Part shown: one piece after another, positions 1 to 8,419 of the stretch
Layout: every line of letters begins with the position of its first letter
Numbering within the stretch: the first letter of the stretch is position 1
From: Clostridia bacterium
GTDB taxonomy: Bacteria; Bacillota; Clostridia; Peptostreptococcales; Anaerovoracaceae
Direction: 5' to 3'
DNA length: 64,000 nt
Assembly: GCA_900766045.1 (NCBI GenBank)
Contig: CAAFTW010000008.1
Location: 1 to 64,000, forward strand
Notes under the pieces: model-generated
Seen by the model: the letters and a program-made list of their open reading frames with translations, nothing else
What the model was told of the DNA's origin: nothing
Database searches by the model: none
Translations under genes and position numbers: made by a program

Positions 1-42
1 CTTGACGATTTTGTCATGACCTTTACCGATATGACCAGATAG
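1..42 (+). CDS. C-terminal tail of an unidentified upstream gene (partial)
   Basis: Frame 1 stays open from the window edge to a TAG at 40-42 and gives 13 residues ending in DMTR. The other two forward frames stop within the first 20 bases. The stop is 37 bases before the peptidase start, the spacing expected of an upstream operon member. Thirteen residues are too few to name the protein. Confidence 0.35.
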   Translation, partial: LDDFVMTFTDMTR

Positions 43-79
43 AAATTAAGAATTACAGAAAGAAGGAGAAATACAGAAC

Positions 80-1339
80 ATGATCACAACCAGAAAATTA
101 TCCAATGGTGTCCGGGTTATCATGGAAAAAATGCCGCAGGTGCAGTCCGCGGCAATCGGCATCTGGGTGAAGACGGGAGCTGTTGATGAAACGGCGGAAC
201 ACTCTGGAATTTCACACTTTGTCGAGCACATGATGTTCAAGGGAACGCCTGACCGCGATGCCAGAAAGATTGCTTCTGATATCGACCGGATCGGTGGACA
301 GATGAATGCGTTTACCGGGAAGGAGGCGACCTGCTATTATGTCAAGTCGCTGTCTTCCAGCCTGTATAAGGCAGCAGATGTTCTCACCGATATGATCGAA
401 CACGCGCTGTTCGACCAGAATGAGATGAACAGGGAGCGGAAGGTCATCGAAGAGGAAATCAAGATGGATGAGGACGCTCCGGACGATCTGGCGCATGACA
501 AGCTGATCGAGGATATGTTTAAGGGAGAGCCTCTCGGAAAGTCGATTACCGGTGACCATGATACATTAATCACGATTGACCATGATGTTATGGATCAGTA
601 TGTGCGCGATCAGTATGTACGCGATGCCATCGTCGTTTCCGCGGCGGGAAGTTTTGATCCGGATGAACTCTGCAGCTATTTTGAAAATCATTTCATGAAC
701 AGAGGGCAGAGCAAGCCGCCGAGAAAGAAGAGCGAGCCGCATTATATCCCGCGTTATCACTTCGAGAAGAAGGAAATCCAGCAGACTCACATCTGCATGG
801 GAACCAAGGCGATTACTCTGGAGGATCCGCGTTCCTACGCCTTCCAGATTCTCAGCAATGCCTTCGGAGGCGGAATGAGCTCCAGACTTTTCCAGAACAT
901 CAGAGAGCAGAAGGGCCTGGCGTATTCGGTCTTCTCCAACATGGGAACCTTCAGTACAGACGGATATTTTGAAATTTACGCTGGTGTCGCCCATGATCAG
1001 CTGGAGAAAACGGTTGAAGGCATTCACGAGGAGCTTGAACGCCTGAAAACCGACCCGATCACGCAGGAAGAACTGGATTCCTCCAGAGAGCAGATGAAGT
1101 CATCCTACGTCTTCAGCCAGGAAAATCCGACAGCCAGAATGGTGGTCAACGGAAAGAACAAGCTGCTCCTGGACCGCGTATTCCTGCCGGATGAAGTCAT
1201 GGAAGGCTACGATAAGGTTACGCTTGATGACATCGAGGAAGCCAGAGAGCTGATCAGTGATTTCTCCAGCTACTCTGCTTCTGTAGTCAGCGGAAAGGAT
1301 GCCGATGTTCAGAAGCTGATGGAAAAGTATCAGAAGTAA
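80..1339 (+). CDS. M16 family zinc metallopeptidase (pitrilysin/processing-peptidase type)
   Basis: A 419-residue single-repeat M16 protein, the usual length of the bacterial mitochondrial-processing-peptidase-like (YmxG) group. The inverted zinc motif HxxEH is visible as H46-F-V-E49-H50, and the third ligand glutamate falls at E126, exactly 76 residues on, as the family requires. The C-terminal half holds the conserved segment GGGMSSRLFQNIREQKGLAY, which in this family closes over the substrate. The ATG at 80 follows an AGAAGGAG ribosome site. There is no signal peptide, so the protein is probably cytoplasmic. In Firmicutes this family usually sits near pnp or dut; here dut follows. The natural substrate is not known for this clade. 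Confidence 0.92.
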   Translation: MITTRKLSNGVRVIMEKMPQVQSAAIGIWVKTGAVDETAEHSGISHFVEHMMFKGTPDRDARKIASDIDRIGGQMNAFTGKEATCYYVKSLSSSLYKAADVLTDMIEHALFDQNEMNRERKVIEEEIKMDEDAPDDLAHDKLIEDMFKGEPLGKSITGDHDTLITIDHDVMDQYVRDQYVRDAIVVSAAGSFDPDELCSYFENHFMNRGQSKPPRKKSEPHYIPRYHFEKKEIQQTHICMGTKAITLEDPRSYAFQILSNAFGGGMSSRLFQNIREQKGLAYSVFSNMGTFSTDGYFEIYAGVAHDQLEKTVEGIHEELERLKTDPITQEELDSSREQMKSSYVFSQENPTARMVVNGKNKLLLDRVFLPDEVMEGYDKVTLDDIEEARELISDFSSYSASVVSGKDADVQKLMEKYQK

Positions 1340-1380
1340 CAGCTCTTTCGTCAAAATAAAAGGAGCAAGGCAGAAAGAAA

Positions 1381-1833
1381 GTGACGGGTACAGAAATGCA
1401 GACTATAGACATGAATATTATCAGTAAAAGCGGACGGCTTCCGGAATATAAGACGAGGGGAGCGTCAGGCTTCGATATCCAGGCTTATCTGGATGAGCCG
1501 GTCACCCTGAAACCGGGAGAGCGAAAACTCGTTCCGACGGGCCTGTTCTTTGAAATTCCGGAGGGGTGCGAGGCTCAGGTGAGAGCCAGAAGCGGTCTGG
1601 CCATCAAGCATGGAATCGGCCTGGTGAACAGCATTGGAACGATCGACAGCGATTACCGGGGAGAAATTAAGGTTCCCCTGATCAATTTCAGTAATGAGGA
1701 ATTTACGATCAAGGATGGCGAGAGAATCGCGCAGGTTGTCCTGATGCCGGTGATCCGTGCGGAGCTCCATCTTTCTGATGAGCTCAGTGATACGGAACGT
1801 GGAGAAGGCGGATTCGGGCATACCGGAGTATAA
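1381..1833 (+). CDS. dut: dUTP diphosphatase (trimeric dUTPase)
   Basis: Hydrolyses dUTP to dUMP and pyrophosphate, keeping uracil out of DNA and feeding thymidylate synthesis. All trimeric dUTPase motifs are present in 150 residues: GASGFDI near the N-terminus, RARSGLAIKHGI (motif 2), NSIGTIDSDYRGEI (motif 3, with the catalytic aspartate), ERIAQVVLMPV (motif 4) and the glycine-rich C-terminal arm RGEGGFGHTGV (motif 5). The GTG at 1381 is preceded by AAGGAGC and AAGG; an ATG at 1396 or 1411 is a possible alternative start. A terminator hairpin follows directly, so dut probably ends the transcript that begins upstream of the peptidase gene. Confidence 0.93.
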   Translation: MTGTEMQTIDMNIISKSGRLPEYKTRGASGFDIQAYLDEPVTLKPGERKLVPTGLFFEIPEGCEAQVRARSGLAIKHGIGLVNSIGTIDSDYRGEIKVPLINFSNEEFTIKDGERIAQVVLMPVIRAELHLSDELSDTERGEGGFGHTGV

Positions 1834-1846
1834 AAACAGAGAACAG

Positions 1847-1910
1847 AAACCGTAAGAGAGCGGATTGTCCGGAAGGAACAGTCCGGCTGCTCCCTTGCGG
1901 TTTTCTTTTT
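1847..1910 (+). terminator. Rho-independent terminator after dut
   Basis: Left arm 1847-1861 (AAACCGTAAGAGAGC) pairs with right arm 1889-1903 through about 15 base pairs including two G-U pairs. A further GTCCGG/CCGGAC-type pairing is possible inside the loop. The tract TTTTCTTTTT follows at 1901-1910. It separates dut from the dgt ribosome site by only a few bases. Confidence 0.8.
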
Positions 1911-1929
1911 GTCTGGAAAGGAGGACAGC

Positions 1930-2955
1930 ATGAGAAGCAGAACAGACCTTGAACGTGAGGAAAGAAAGGTGCTCTCGCCGTACGCCTGCCTGGCGGAAGA
2001 AAGCAGGGGCAGAGCCGCAGATGAGCCGCAGTGCCCCTACCGGACAGTGTTTCAGAGGGACCGGGACCGGATCATTCATTCCAAAGCCTTCCGCAGGCTG
2101 ATGCATAAGACGCAGGTTTTTCTGGCGCCGGAGGGAGACCATTACCAGACGCGGCTGACGCACACGCTGGAGGTCTCGCAGGTGGGAGGGAGCATTTCCA
2201 GAGCTCTGGGGCTGAATGAAGACCTGACGGAAGCCATCGCTCTGGGGCATGATCTGGGGCACACGCCCTTCGGCCATAATGGTGAACGGATTCTGAATGA
2301 CTTATATATGCCGGGGTTTTCTCATAATGAGCAGAGCCTCCGCGTAGTGGACAAATTGGAGTTTCACAAGGGTAAACGCGGCATGAATCTGACTTATGAA
2401 GTGCGTGACGGGATCCTGAATCACCCGGGAAAAAGGACGCCGCATACTCTGGAAGGATGGGTCGTCAAGCTCAGTGACCGCATCGCCTATCTGAATCACG
2501 ATATCGACGATGCGGTCAGAGCCGGTGCGCTGGAGGAGAAGGACCTTCCGGAGGAGACGCTCCGCGTGTTCGGTGAAAGCAAGGAAGAGCGGCTGAACAC
2601 GATGATTGAAAATGTCATCACCACGAGCGACGGAAAAGATTATGTCCGCATGGATGATCTGCACAGTAAGGCCCTGGACCATCTCCGGACCTTTATGTTT
2701 GAAAAGGTCTATGACGGACCGATGGTCAGAAAAGAAGAACAGATTGTGCATGTAGAAAGGGTCATCCGTTCGCTTTATCAGTATTACCTGACTCATCCGG
2801 AGGAACTCCCGAAAGAATTTCTGGAGCTTCGGGAAGAGGACGGACTGGAGACTGTGGTGAAGGATCACATCGCGGGGATGACGGACCGCTATGCACTGAC
2901 CGACTACCGGCGGAAATGCCTGAAAGAGCGTGAAACGCCGGTAATCTGGGTATAA
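1930..2955 (+). CDS. dgt: Deoxyguanosinetriphosphate triphosphohydrolase (dGTPase)-like HD protein
   Basis: A 341-residue HD-superfamily protein of the type 2 dGTPase group, which cleaves dNTPs to deoxynucleoside and triphosphate. The N-terminal signature SPYACLAEESRGR and the core RLTHTLEV, then GHDLGHTPFGHNGE, give the H...HD...D metal set. The later segment SDRIAYLNHDIDDAVRAG is also typical. The ATG at 1930 is chosen because AAAGGAGG lies at 1918-1924; a TTG at 1909 falls in the terminator tract and is rejected. Together with dut it points to control of the dNTP pool just ahead of the replication gene dnaG. The true nucleotide preference of such proteins varies. Confidence 0.88.
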   Translation: MRSRTDLEREERKVLSPYACLAEESRGRAADEPQCPYRTVFQRDRDRIIHSKAFRRLMHKTQVFLAPEGDHYQTRLTHTLEVSQVGGSISRALGLNEDLTEAIALGHDLGHTPFGHNGERILNDLYMPGFSHNEQSLRVVDKLEFHKGKRGMNLTYEVRDGILNHPGKRTPHTLEGWVVKLSDRIAYLNHDIDDAVRAGALEEKDLPEETLRVFGESKEERLNTMIENVITTSDGKDYVRMDDLHSKALDHLRTFMFEKVYDGPMVRKEEQIVHVERVIRSLYQYYLTHPEELPKEFLELREEDGLETVVKDHIAGMTDRYALTDYRRKCLKERETPVIWV

Positions 2956-3132
2956 ATAATAACAGCAGATAGGAAAATATTTCCCGATGCCTGCGATTCA
3001 AAAGAATGCCGGCTTATAGAAAGGAAGGGGGAAACTTTATCTGCTTTCTTTTAAATTAATTCTAAAAAAATTAAAGGAAATCGGAAGAGGCAGCGAATAA
3101 TAAGATATGGACGTATTACAGCGGAGGAATAC

Positions 3133-4917
3133 ATGGCGTTTTCATTTTCGAAGGAATCCATAGAAAATCTGAAAAACCAGATCAACATCGTGGACGTGGT
3201 CGGACGCAGAGTGAAGTTAAAACGGGCAGGGGCTAATTTTAAAGGTCTTTGTCCGTTTCACAGTGAAAAAACTCCGTCTTTTATGGTTTCGGAAAGCCGT
3301 CAGTATTTCAACTGCTTCGGGTGCGGAGCCAAAGGCGATGTCATCGCGTTCGTGGAGAAATACGATAATCTGGACTTTACGGAAGCGGTTGAGAAGCTTT
3401 CAGAAGAATACGGAATCCCGATGGAAAAGTATTCGCGGGCCGGAAATGATCTCAAGCCTTATTATGAAGTCAACCGCATGGCCGCCGCATACTTTTACCG
3501 GGCTTTCACCGGCGGCCCTAATCCGGGCTACACATACATGAAAGGCCGGCAGATCGAACCGAGAATCCTGAAGAAATTCGGTATCGGATATGCAGACGGG
3601 CAGTGGGACAGCCTGTACCGCTATCTGAAATCGCAGAATGTATCGGATAAAATTATGCTGGAACTTGGTTTGGTTTCCCAGAGCAGGGGAAAAATATATG
3701 ACAGATTCAGAAACCGGGTCATGTTCCCGATTATCAACACATCGGGAAAGGTCATCGGATTCGGGGGCCGCGCCCTGGACAGCAATACGCCCGCGAAATA
3801 TCTGAATTCGCCGGAATCCAGAGTCTTTCAGAAAAAGAATAATCTTTACGGCCTGAACATCTCCAGGAGAGATGCAGGAAAGGAACATTATCTGATTCTT
3901 GTGGAAGGCTATATGGATGCGATCGCCCTGTATCAGAGCGGGATTCAGAATGTATGCGCGTCCCTGGGGACAGCGCTGACAGAAAATCAGGCAAGGCTTC
4001 TGCACCGGTATACGGAAAGCGTTGTGCTTTCTTATGATGCAGATAATGCCGGAAGAAAAGCAGCGCTGAGAGGAATTGAAATTCTCAGAAAGGAGCGGTG
4101 TTCAGTCAGAGTTCTGCACGTGACAGACGGGAAAGATCCGGATGAATTCGTAAAAAAGAACGGAAAAGAAGCGTTTTTGAAACTGATTGACGGGGCTCTT
4201 CCCTATGCGGAGTATAAGCTGGATTCGGCCAGGCGGCATTCTGATCTTCAGTCCAGCGAGGGAAAAATCGCCTATCTCAAAGAGGCGGCGCAGATCATCG
4301 CGGCGCTGGATCCGGTCGAGCAGGAAGAGTATGTGACCCGGGTTGCGCAGGAAATGCGGATTTCCCGGGGCGCCATGAGCCGGGAGGTCGGGATTGCCGC
4401 GCAGAACACGCGGGGCGTATATGCGCAGGACAGAAGGGAAGAAGAGCGGGAAAGACAGAAAAGGCAGGAAATCCGTTCCGGTGCCCGTTCTGTTCCATCC
4501 TGGGAGAGGACGATTCTGAAGCTCGTGATTGATGATGCATCGCGAATGAAAGATCTGGACAAGTATCCGGGAATGATGGAAAGCGGCCTGTCAAAGGATG
4601 TCCTGGCGCTCCTGAAGCAGAATCAGGGGCAGGGAAAAATCGATATCAACCAGCTGCTGGACACACTTCCCCAGGAAGAAAGGGAAGTTCTGCAGCAGAT
4701 TTTAAACAATGTAGCCGTCGATGCCAGCCAGGCAGACCAGGTCTTCCATGACTGCGTCAGGACCTGGGAAATCAGCAGAATGACTGCCCGGGAAAAAGAA
4801 CTGATTACCATGCTGTCCATGGCAGACGAAAATGAAAACGCAGATAAAATCCGCGCCTGGTCTTCCGACCTCATGCGAGTGCAGAAGGAGATCAAGCGCC
4901 TGCAGTCTGGAAAGTAA
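3133..4917 (+). CDS. dnaG: DNA primase
   Basis: Synthesises RNA primers for replication on the lagging strand, working with the DnaB helicase. The 594-residue protein shows the CHC2 zinc site C40-H43-C61-C64, the catalytic N-terminal region with YLNSPESRVFQKKNNLYGL, and a TOPRIM domain with VEGYMDAIAL near residue 257 and DADNAG near 302. The C-terminal part is the helicase-binding region. The ATG at 3133 follows GCGGAGGAATAC. The 177 bases before it hold no gene and no clear promoter match. rpoD starts 19 bases after the stop, so the classic dnaG-rpoD pair is kept. Confidence 0.97.
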   Translation: MAFSFSKESIENLKNQINIVDVVGRRVKLKRAGANFKGLCPFHSEKTPSFMVSESRQYFNCFGCGAKGDVIAFVEKYDNLDFTEAVEKLSEEYGIPMEKYSRAGNDLKPYYEVNRMAAAYFYRAFTGGPNPGYTYMKGRQIEPRILKKFGIGYADGQWDSLYRYLKSQNVSDKIMLELGLVSQSRGKIYDRFRNRVMFPIINTSGKVIGFGGRALDSNTPAKYLNSPESRVFQKKNNLYGLNISRRDAGKEHYLILVEGYMDAIALYQSGIQNVCASLGTALTENQARLLHRYTESVVLSYDADNAGRKAALRGIEILRKERCSVRVLHVTDGKDPDEFVKKNGKEAFLKLIDGALPYAEYKLDSARRHSDLQSSEGKIAYLKEAAQIIAALDPVEQEEYVTRVAQEMRISRGAMSREVGIAAQNTRGVYAQDRREEERERQKRQEIRSGARSVPSWERTILKLVIDDASRMKDLDKYPGMMESGLSKDVLALLKQNQGQGKIDINQLLDTLPQEEREVLQQILNNVAVDASQADQVFHDCVRTWEISRMTAREKELITMLSMADENENADKIRAWSSDLMRVQKEIKRLQSGK

Positions 4918-4936
4918 AGAGGAGAACAGAGGATAT

Positions 4937-6235
4937 ATGAGTGATAAAGTGAGCAAGACAACAACATCTGCAGCAAAAAAGACATCGAAGAAATCCGGTG
5001 CTTCCGCGGCGAAGAAAAAGGCGGGGAAGAAAGCTTCTGCAGCGAAGAAAAAGGCGGCAGAAGAAAAGAAAGAGACGGATGAATACACAGGAATGTCTGA
5101 GGAAGAGCTGACACAGATGAAAACAGATATTCTGCTGCAGCTTTCCAAGATCGCAAAAGGGAAAAAGGGCAAGGACAAGAATACTCTGACCTATGAGGAA
5201 ATCGACCAGGCCCTGGATCCGTATGATATCGACATTCATGATAAGAACGCCGTTGTCGATATTTATGAACAGCTTCTGGAACAGGGTATTGAGCTGATCA
5301 ACGATGGCGGAGATGAGAACGACGATAATGACAATGACGACTCCGACGGAGTGGTTCTGAAGAAAAACGGAGAAATCGACGTCGACGCAACTGTTCCTAA
5401 GGGAATCGCTGTAGATGACCCGGTCAGGATGTACCTTAAGGAAATCGGTAAAGTGCCTCTGCTGACTGCCGATGAAGAGGTAGAGCTCGCAAAGCGCATG
5501 GAAGCCGGCGATGAAGAGGCAAAGAAAAAGCTCTGTGAAGCGAACCTGCGTCTGGTTGTCAGCATTGCCAAGCGTTACGTCGGAAGAGGCATGCTCTTCC
5601 TGGACCTGATTCAGGAAGGAAATCTGGGACTCATCAAGGCTGTTGATAAGTTTGATTACAAGAAGGGCTATAAATTCTCTACCTATGCGACATGGTGGAT
5701 TCGTCAGGCCATCACCCGTTCCATCGCTGACCAGGCCAGAACCATCCGAATCCCGGTTCATATGGTTGAGACCATCAACAAGCTGATCCGTGTTTCCAGA
5801 ACCCTGCTTCAGGAACTCGGCCGCGAACCGACCCCGGAAGAAATTTCCGAGGAAATGCACATCAGTGTTGAGAAAGTCCGCGAAATCCAGAAGATCGCAC
5901 AGGAACCGGTTTCCCTGGAAACGCCTATCGGTGAAGAGGAAGACAGCCATCTGGGCGACTTCATTCCGGATGACGATGTTCCGGCACCAGCAGAGGCAGC
6001 TGCCTTCTCCATGCTGAAGGAGCAGCTGGTTGAGGTCCTGGGAACCCTGACCGATCGTGAGCAGAAGGTGCTACGTCTGAGATTCGGTCTAGATGACGGG
6101 CGTTCCCGCACACTGGAAGAAGTTGGAAAAGAATTCGACGTAACCAGAGAGCGTATCCGTCAGATCGAGGCAAAAGCTCTGAGAAAACTCCGTCATCCGA
6201 GCAGAAGCAAGAAACTGAAGGATTATCTGGAGTAA
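4937..6235 (+). CDS. rpoD: Primary RNA polymerase sigma factor with a lysine/alanine-rich N-terminal tail
   Basis: The housekeeping sigma factor, 432 residues from the ATG at 4937, which follows AGAGGAG; an upstream in-frame ATG at 4832 lies inside dnaG and lacks a ribosome site. Regions run in order: 1.2 (DDPVRMYLKEIGKVPLL), 2 (LRLVVSIAKRYVGRGMLFLD then YATWWIRQAITRSIADQ), 3, and 4 with the helix-turn-helix (TLEEVGKEFDVTRERIRQIE). Unusual is the N-terminus: about 37 residues rich in Lys, Ala and Ser with repeated AAKKK blocks, resembling a histone H1 tail, and an acidic run (DENDDNDNDD) near residues 123-137 just before region 1.2. A 1.1-like domain sits between them. Confidence 0.97.
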   Translation: MSDKVSKTTTSAAKKTSKKSGASAAKKKAGKKASAAKKKAAEEKKETDEYTGMSEEELTQMKTDILLQLSKIAKGKKGKDKNTLTYEEIDQALDPYDIDIHDKNAVVDIYEQLLEQGIELINDGGDENDDNDNDDSDGVVLKKNGEIDVDATVPKGIAVDDPVRMYLKEIGKVPLLTADEEVELAKRMEAGDEEAKKKLCEANLRLVVSIAKRYVGRGMLFLDLIQEGNLGLIKAVDKFDYKKGYKFSTYATWWIRQAITRSIADQARTIRIPVHMVETINKLIRVSRTLLQELGREPTPEEISEEMHISVEKVREIQKIAQEPVSLETPIGEEEDSHLGDFIPDDDVPAPAEAAAFSMLKEQLVEVLGTLTDREQKVLRLRFGLDDGRSRTLEEVGKEFDVTRERIRQIEAKALRKLRHPSRSKKLKDYLE

Positions 6236-6238
6236 ATC

Positions 6239-7045
6239 ATGAAGTGGAGTAAAAGGTTACAAACCATCATGGAGGAAGTTCCTGCGGGATCTGTGATGGC
6301 AGACATCGGCACGGACCACGCCTATCTTCCGATCCGGCTTCAGAAAGAAGGCATCTGTCCTCATGTGATTCTCTGCGATGTCAGCAGCGGATCACTGAAG
6401 AAGGCGGAAAATGACTGGAAAGAGGAGATTCCGGACACGGAGCCGGATCTGCGGCTTGGAGACGGCCTTCAGCTACTGAAAGCCGGTGAAGCGGGCAGCA
6501 TCGTCATGGCCGGCATCGGCGGAATACTGATCGCAGACATCCTGGAATATAACCTTGAGAAAGCGCGGACATTTCCGCGCTTTATTCTTCAGCCGCGGAG
6601 CAATCCGGGCTATCTCAGATGGCGGCTCGACTGCTGCGGATTTCAGATCATGCGGGAGCATATCGCACCGGAAGGACGGCGGCTGTGTGAAATCCTTGTC
6701 GTTTCGCCTTTGTCCGATGAGACAAAAAACACACCGGGTACCGGGAATCAGCAAGGAGACAGCCCGGCTGAGAAAATGCCGGGACTTCAGGCATTCCAGA
6801 GCCTGAGTCCGGAAGTTCAGGCGGAGTACATGTATCCAGACAGACTGATTTCATCTGCGTACGCGCAGAAATATCTCCGGAAGCAGTTTCAGAAACAGGA
6901 GAATATCTTGAAAAACCAGAGAAAAAGCCAGAATGCTGATACCGGAGACACGGAGGCGCTGCGGCGGCGGCTGAAATTTCTTCTGGAAAAGCAGGAGCAA
7001 TTGACGGAGCGGGGAAACAAACAGGAGAAATCCGTTATGCCCTGA
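6239..7045 (+). CDS. trmK: tRNA (adenine(22)-N1)-methyltransferase, TrmK family
   Basis: A COG2384 protein expected to methylate N1 of A22 in the tRNA D-loop, using S-adenosylmethionine. The N-terminal Rossmann motif MADIGTDHAYLPIRL and the later MAGIGGILIADIL match TrmK, as does LQPRSNPGYLRWRL. The C-terminal helical region is rich in Lys and Gln (YLRKQFQKQENILKNQRK), probably a coiled coil contacting RNA. At 268 residues it is somewhat longer than the Bacillus protein. The start lies 4 bases after the rpoD stop, so the two are translationally close. The next gene is a Nif3 protein, the usual TrmK neighbour in Firmicutes. Confidence 0.88.
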   Translation: MKWSKRLQTIMEEVPAGSVMADIGTDHAYLPIRLQKEGICPHVILCDVSSGSLKKAENDWKEEIPDTEPDLRLGDGLQLLKAGEAGSIVMAGIGGILIADILEYNLEKARTFPRFILQPRSNPGYLRWRLDCCGFQIMREHIAPEGRRLCEILVVSPLSDETKNTPGTGNQQGDSPAEKMPGLQAFQSLSPEVQAEYMYPDRLISSAYAQKYLRKQFQKQENILKNQRKSQNADTGDTEALRRRLKFLLEKQEQLTERGNKQEKSVMP

Positions 7046-7072
7046 AGCCGGATCCATCGGGAGGAAGAGAAA

Positions 7073-7852
7073 ATGAAAAAACAGGAGATACTGAATATCA
7101 TTGAAGAAATCTGTCCGAGCACGCTGCAGGAGGACTGGGATAACTGCGGCATGCAGGTAGACGCGGGGCCGGAGGAGGTTTCCCGGATTCTGCTTGCGCT
7201 GGAAGCGTCGCCTGAGCTGATCCAGGAGGCGGAGAAGAAGCATGTCCAGCTTCTTCTGACTCACCATCCGCTGCTGTTTTACAGTCTGAAGAAAATCGAG
7301 CCGGACGATACAGAAGGAAGAATGGTGCTTCAGATGGTCAGGGCGGGAATTACGCACTATGCCTGCCACACGTCTTTTGATATCATGCCCGGAGGAAATA
7401 ACGATGATCTGGGAAGGATTCTGGGCATGCAGAATATCCGGCTTCTGGGTGAAGATGAAGGAATCTGCCGGCGCGGGGAACTGCCCGAGCCACTTCCTTT
7501 CCGTACGTTTATTAAAGAGGCGGCAGACAAGCTCGGAATTGACCAGAAGTTCGTCCATGCCTGCGGTAATCCGGACGCAGTGGTTCAGAAGGCGGCATGG
7601 TGCACGGGAGCCGGTGCAGAGTTCGTGAAGGCGGCGAAGGATGCGGGCTGCGATCTGTTTATTACGGGAGATTTGAAATATCATGATGCGCAGGCCGCGC
7701 GGCAGCATGGAATGAACGTACTGGATGCCGGTCATTTTGGAACGGAAAAGATTTTCCCGGCCAATATGGCGGAAAAGCTCAGAAGCAGAATTCCAGAAGA
7801 AGAATGTGAAATTCTGGAATCGGAACTTGATCTTAACCCGTTTATATGTTAG
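7073..7852 (+). CDS. Nif3-like dinuclear metal centre protein (YqfO/YbgI family)
   Basis: A 259-residue Nif3 protein. Metal-ligand segments are visible: LLTHHPLLF with paired histidines, ACHTSFD, and the C-terminal LDAGHFGTEK. It lacks the PII/CutA-like insertion that brings Bacillus YqfO to about 370 residues, so it is the short form like E. coli YbgI. The biochemical role is unsettled; annotations as GTP cyclohydrolase I type 2 are by homology only. The ATG follows GGGAGGAAGAG. The 3' end of the gene also holds the promoter of rnpB, which begins within ten bases of the stop. Confidence 0.85.
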   Translation: MKKQEILNIIEEICPSTLQEDWDNCGMQVDAGPEEVSRILLALEASPELIQEAEKKHVQLLLTHHPLLFYSLKKIEPDDTEGRMVLQMVRAGITHYACHTSFDIMPGGNNDDLGRILGMQNIRLLGEDEGICRRGELPEPLPFRTFIKEAADKLGIDQKFVHACGNPDAVVQKAAWCTGAGAEFVKAAKDAGCDLFITGDLKYHDAQAARQHGMNVLDAGHFGTEKIFPANMAEKLRSRIPEEECEILESELDLNPFIC

Positions 7853-7855
7853 AGT
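7827..7855 (+). promoter_or_regulatory. Sigma-A type promoter of rnpB inside the end of the Nif3 gene
   Basis: TTGATC at 7827-7832 and TAGAGT at 7850-7855 are separated by 17 bases. The predicted start, about 6-7 bases on, falls at the first bases of the RNase P P1 helix. Both boxes overlap the last codons and stop of the upstream gene. Confidence 0.6.
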
Positions 7856-7860
7856 AGACC

Positions 7861-8207
7861 GATGTGGGCAGGCCAGACGGTCGCGTGCTTAGGCATGAGG
7901 AAAGTCCGGGCTCCACAGGGCAAGGATGCCGTGATAACGTCCGGCGTGAGTAATCATAGGGAAAGTGCAACAGAAACATACCGCCGAAACGGGTAATGCC
8001 GTGGCAAGGTTGAAATGGTGAGGCAAGAGCTCACCGGCGCTGCGGAGACGCAGCGGCCGTGTAAACCCCATCCGGAGCAAGGTCGGTGAACGCAAGGCGG
8101 CTGCCCGCCGCCGTTCAGTTGGTGGACCGCATGAGCGAGCAGAGATGTTTCGCCTAGATAGATGATCGTCTAATACAGAACCCGGCTTACAGACCTGTCC
8201 CGCATTT
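7861..8207 (+). ncRNA. rnpB: RNase P RNA (bacterial type, A-like)
   Basis: The catalytic RNA that trims the 5' leader of pre-tRNAs. The conserved P4 half GAGGAAAGTCCGGGCT lies at 7897-7912 and its partner ACAGAACCCGGCTTA at 8175-8189. The ends pair as the P1 helix: ATGTGGGCAGG at 7862-7872 with CCTGTCCCGCAT at 8195-8206, with one bulge. The central GGGTAATGCCGTGGCAAGG and GTAAACCCCATCCGGAGCAAG segments are typical of the specificity domain. The length near 347 is normal. Ends are set from the P1 pairing. Confidence 0.95.
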
Positions 8208-8249
8208 TATAAGAATTGAGGAGTAAAGATCCGTCAATAGACTGCGATG

Positions 8250-8277
8250 AGAGCTGCCGGAAGAGCAGCTCTTTTTT
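8250..8277 (+). terminator. Terminator downstream of rnpB
   Basis: AGAGCTGC (8250-8257) pairs with GCAGCTCT (8265-8272) around a 7-base loop, followed by a run of T to 8277. It lies about 45 bases beyond the RNase P RNA, so the 3' end is probably trimmed. Confidence 0.85.
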
Positions 8278-8419
8278 ACTGCAGGACGGACCGGCAGAAA
8301 GAGATTCAGTAAAAGGAGAGAAGCAGAGAAAAAGAATACCGCCGGAAATTTGATAAATTCGAAGAATTGTATAATGAAGTTTACGACCTGAACTCGTAAA
8401 ATACTGAGGAGGAAAAAAC

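Noticed and set aside
4832..4936. Earlier start for RpoD within dnaG
   Set aside because: No ribosome site precedes it and the added residues are the dnaG end read in another frame.
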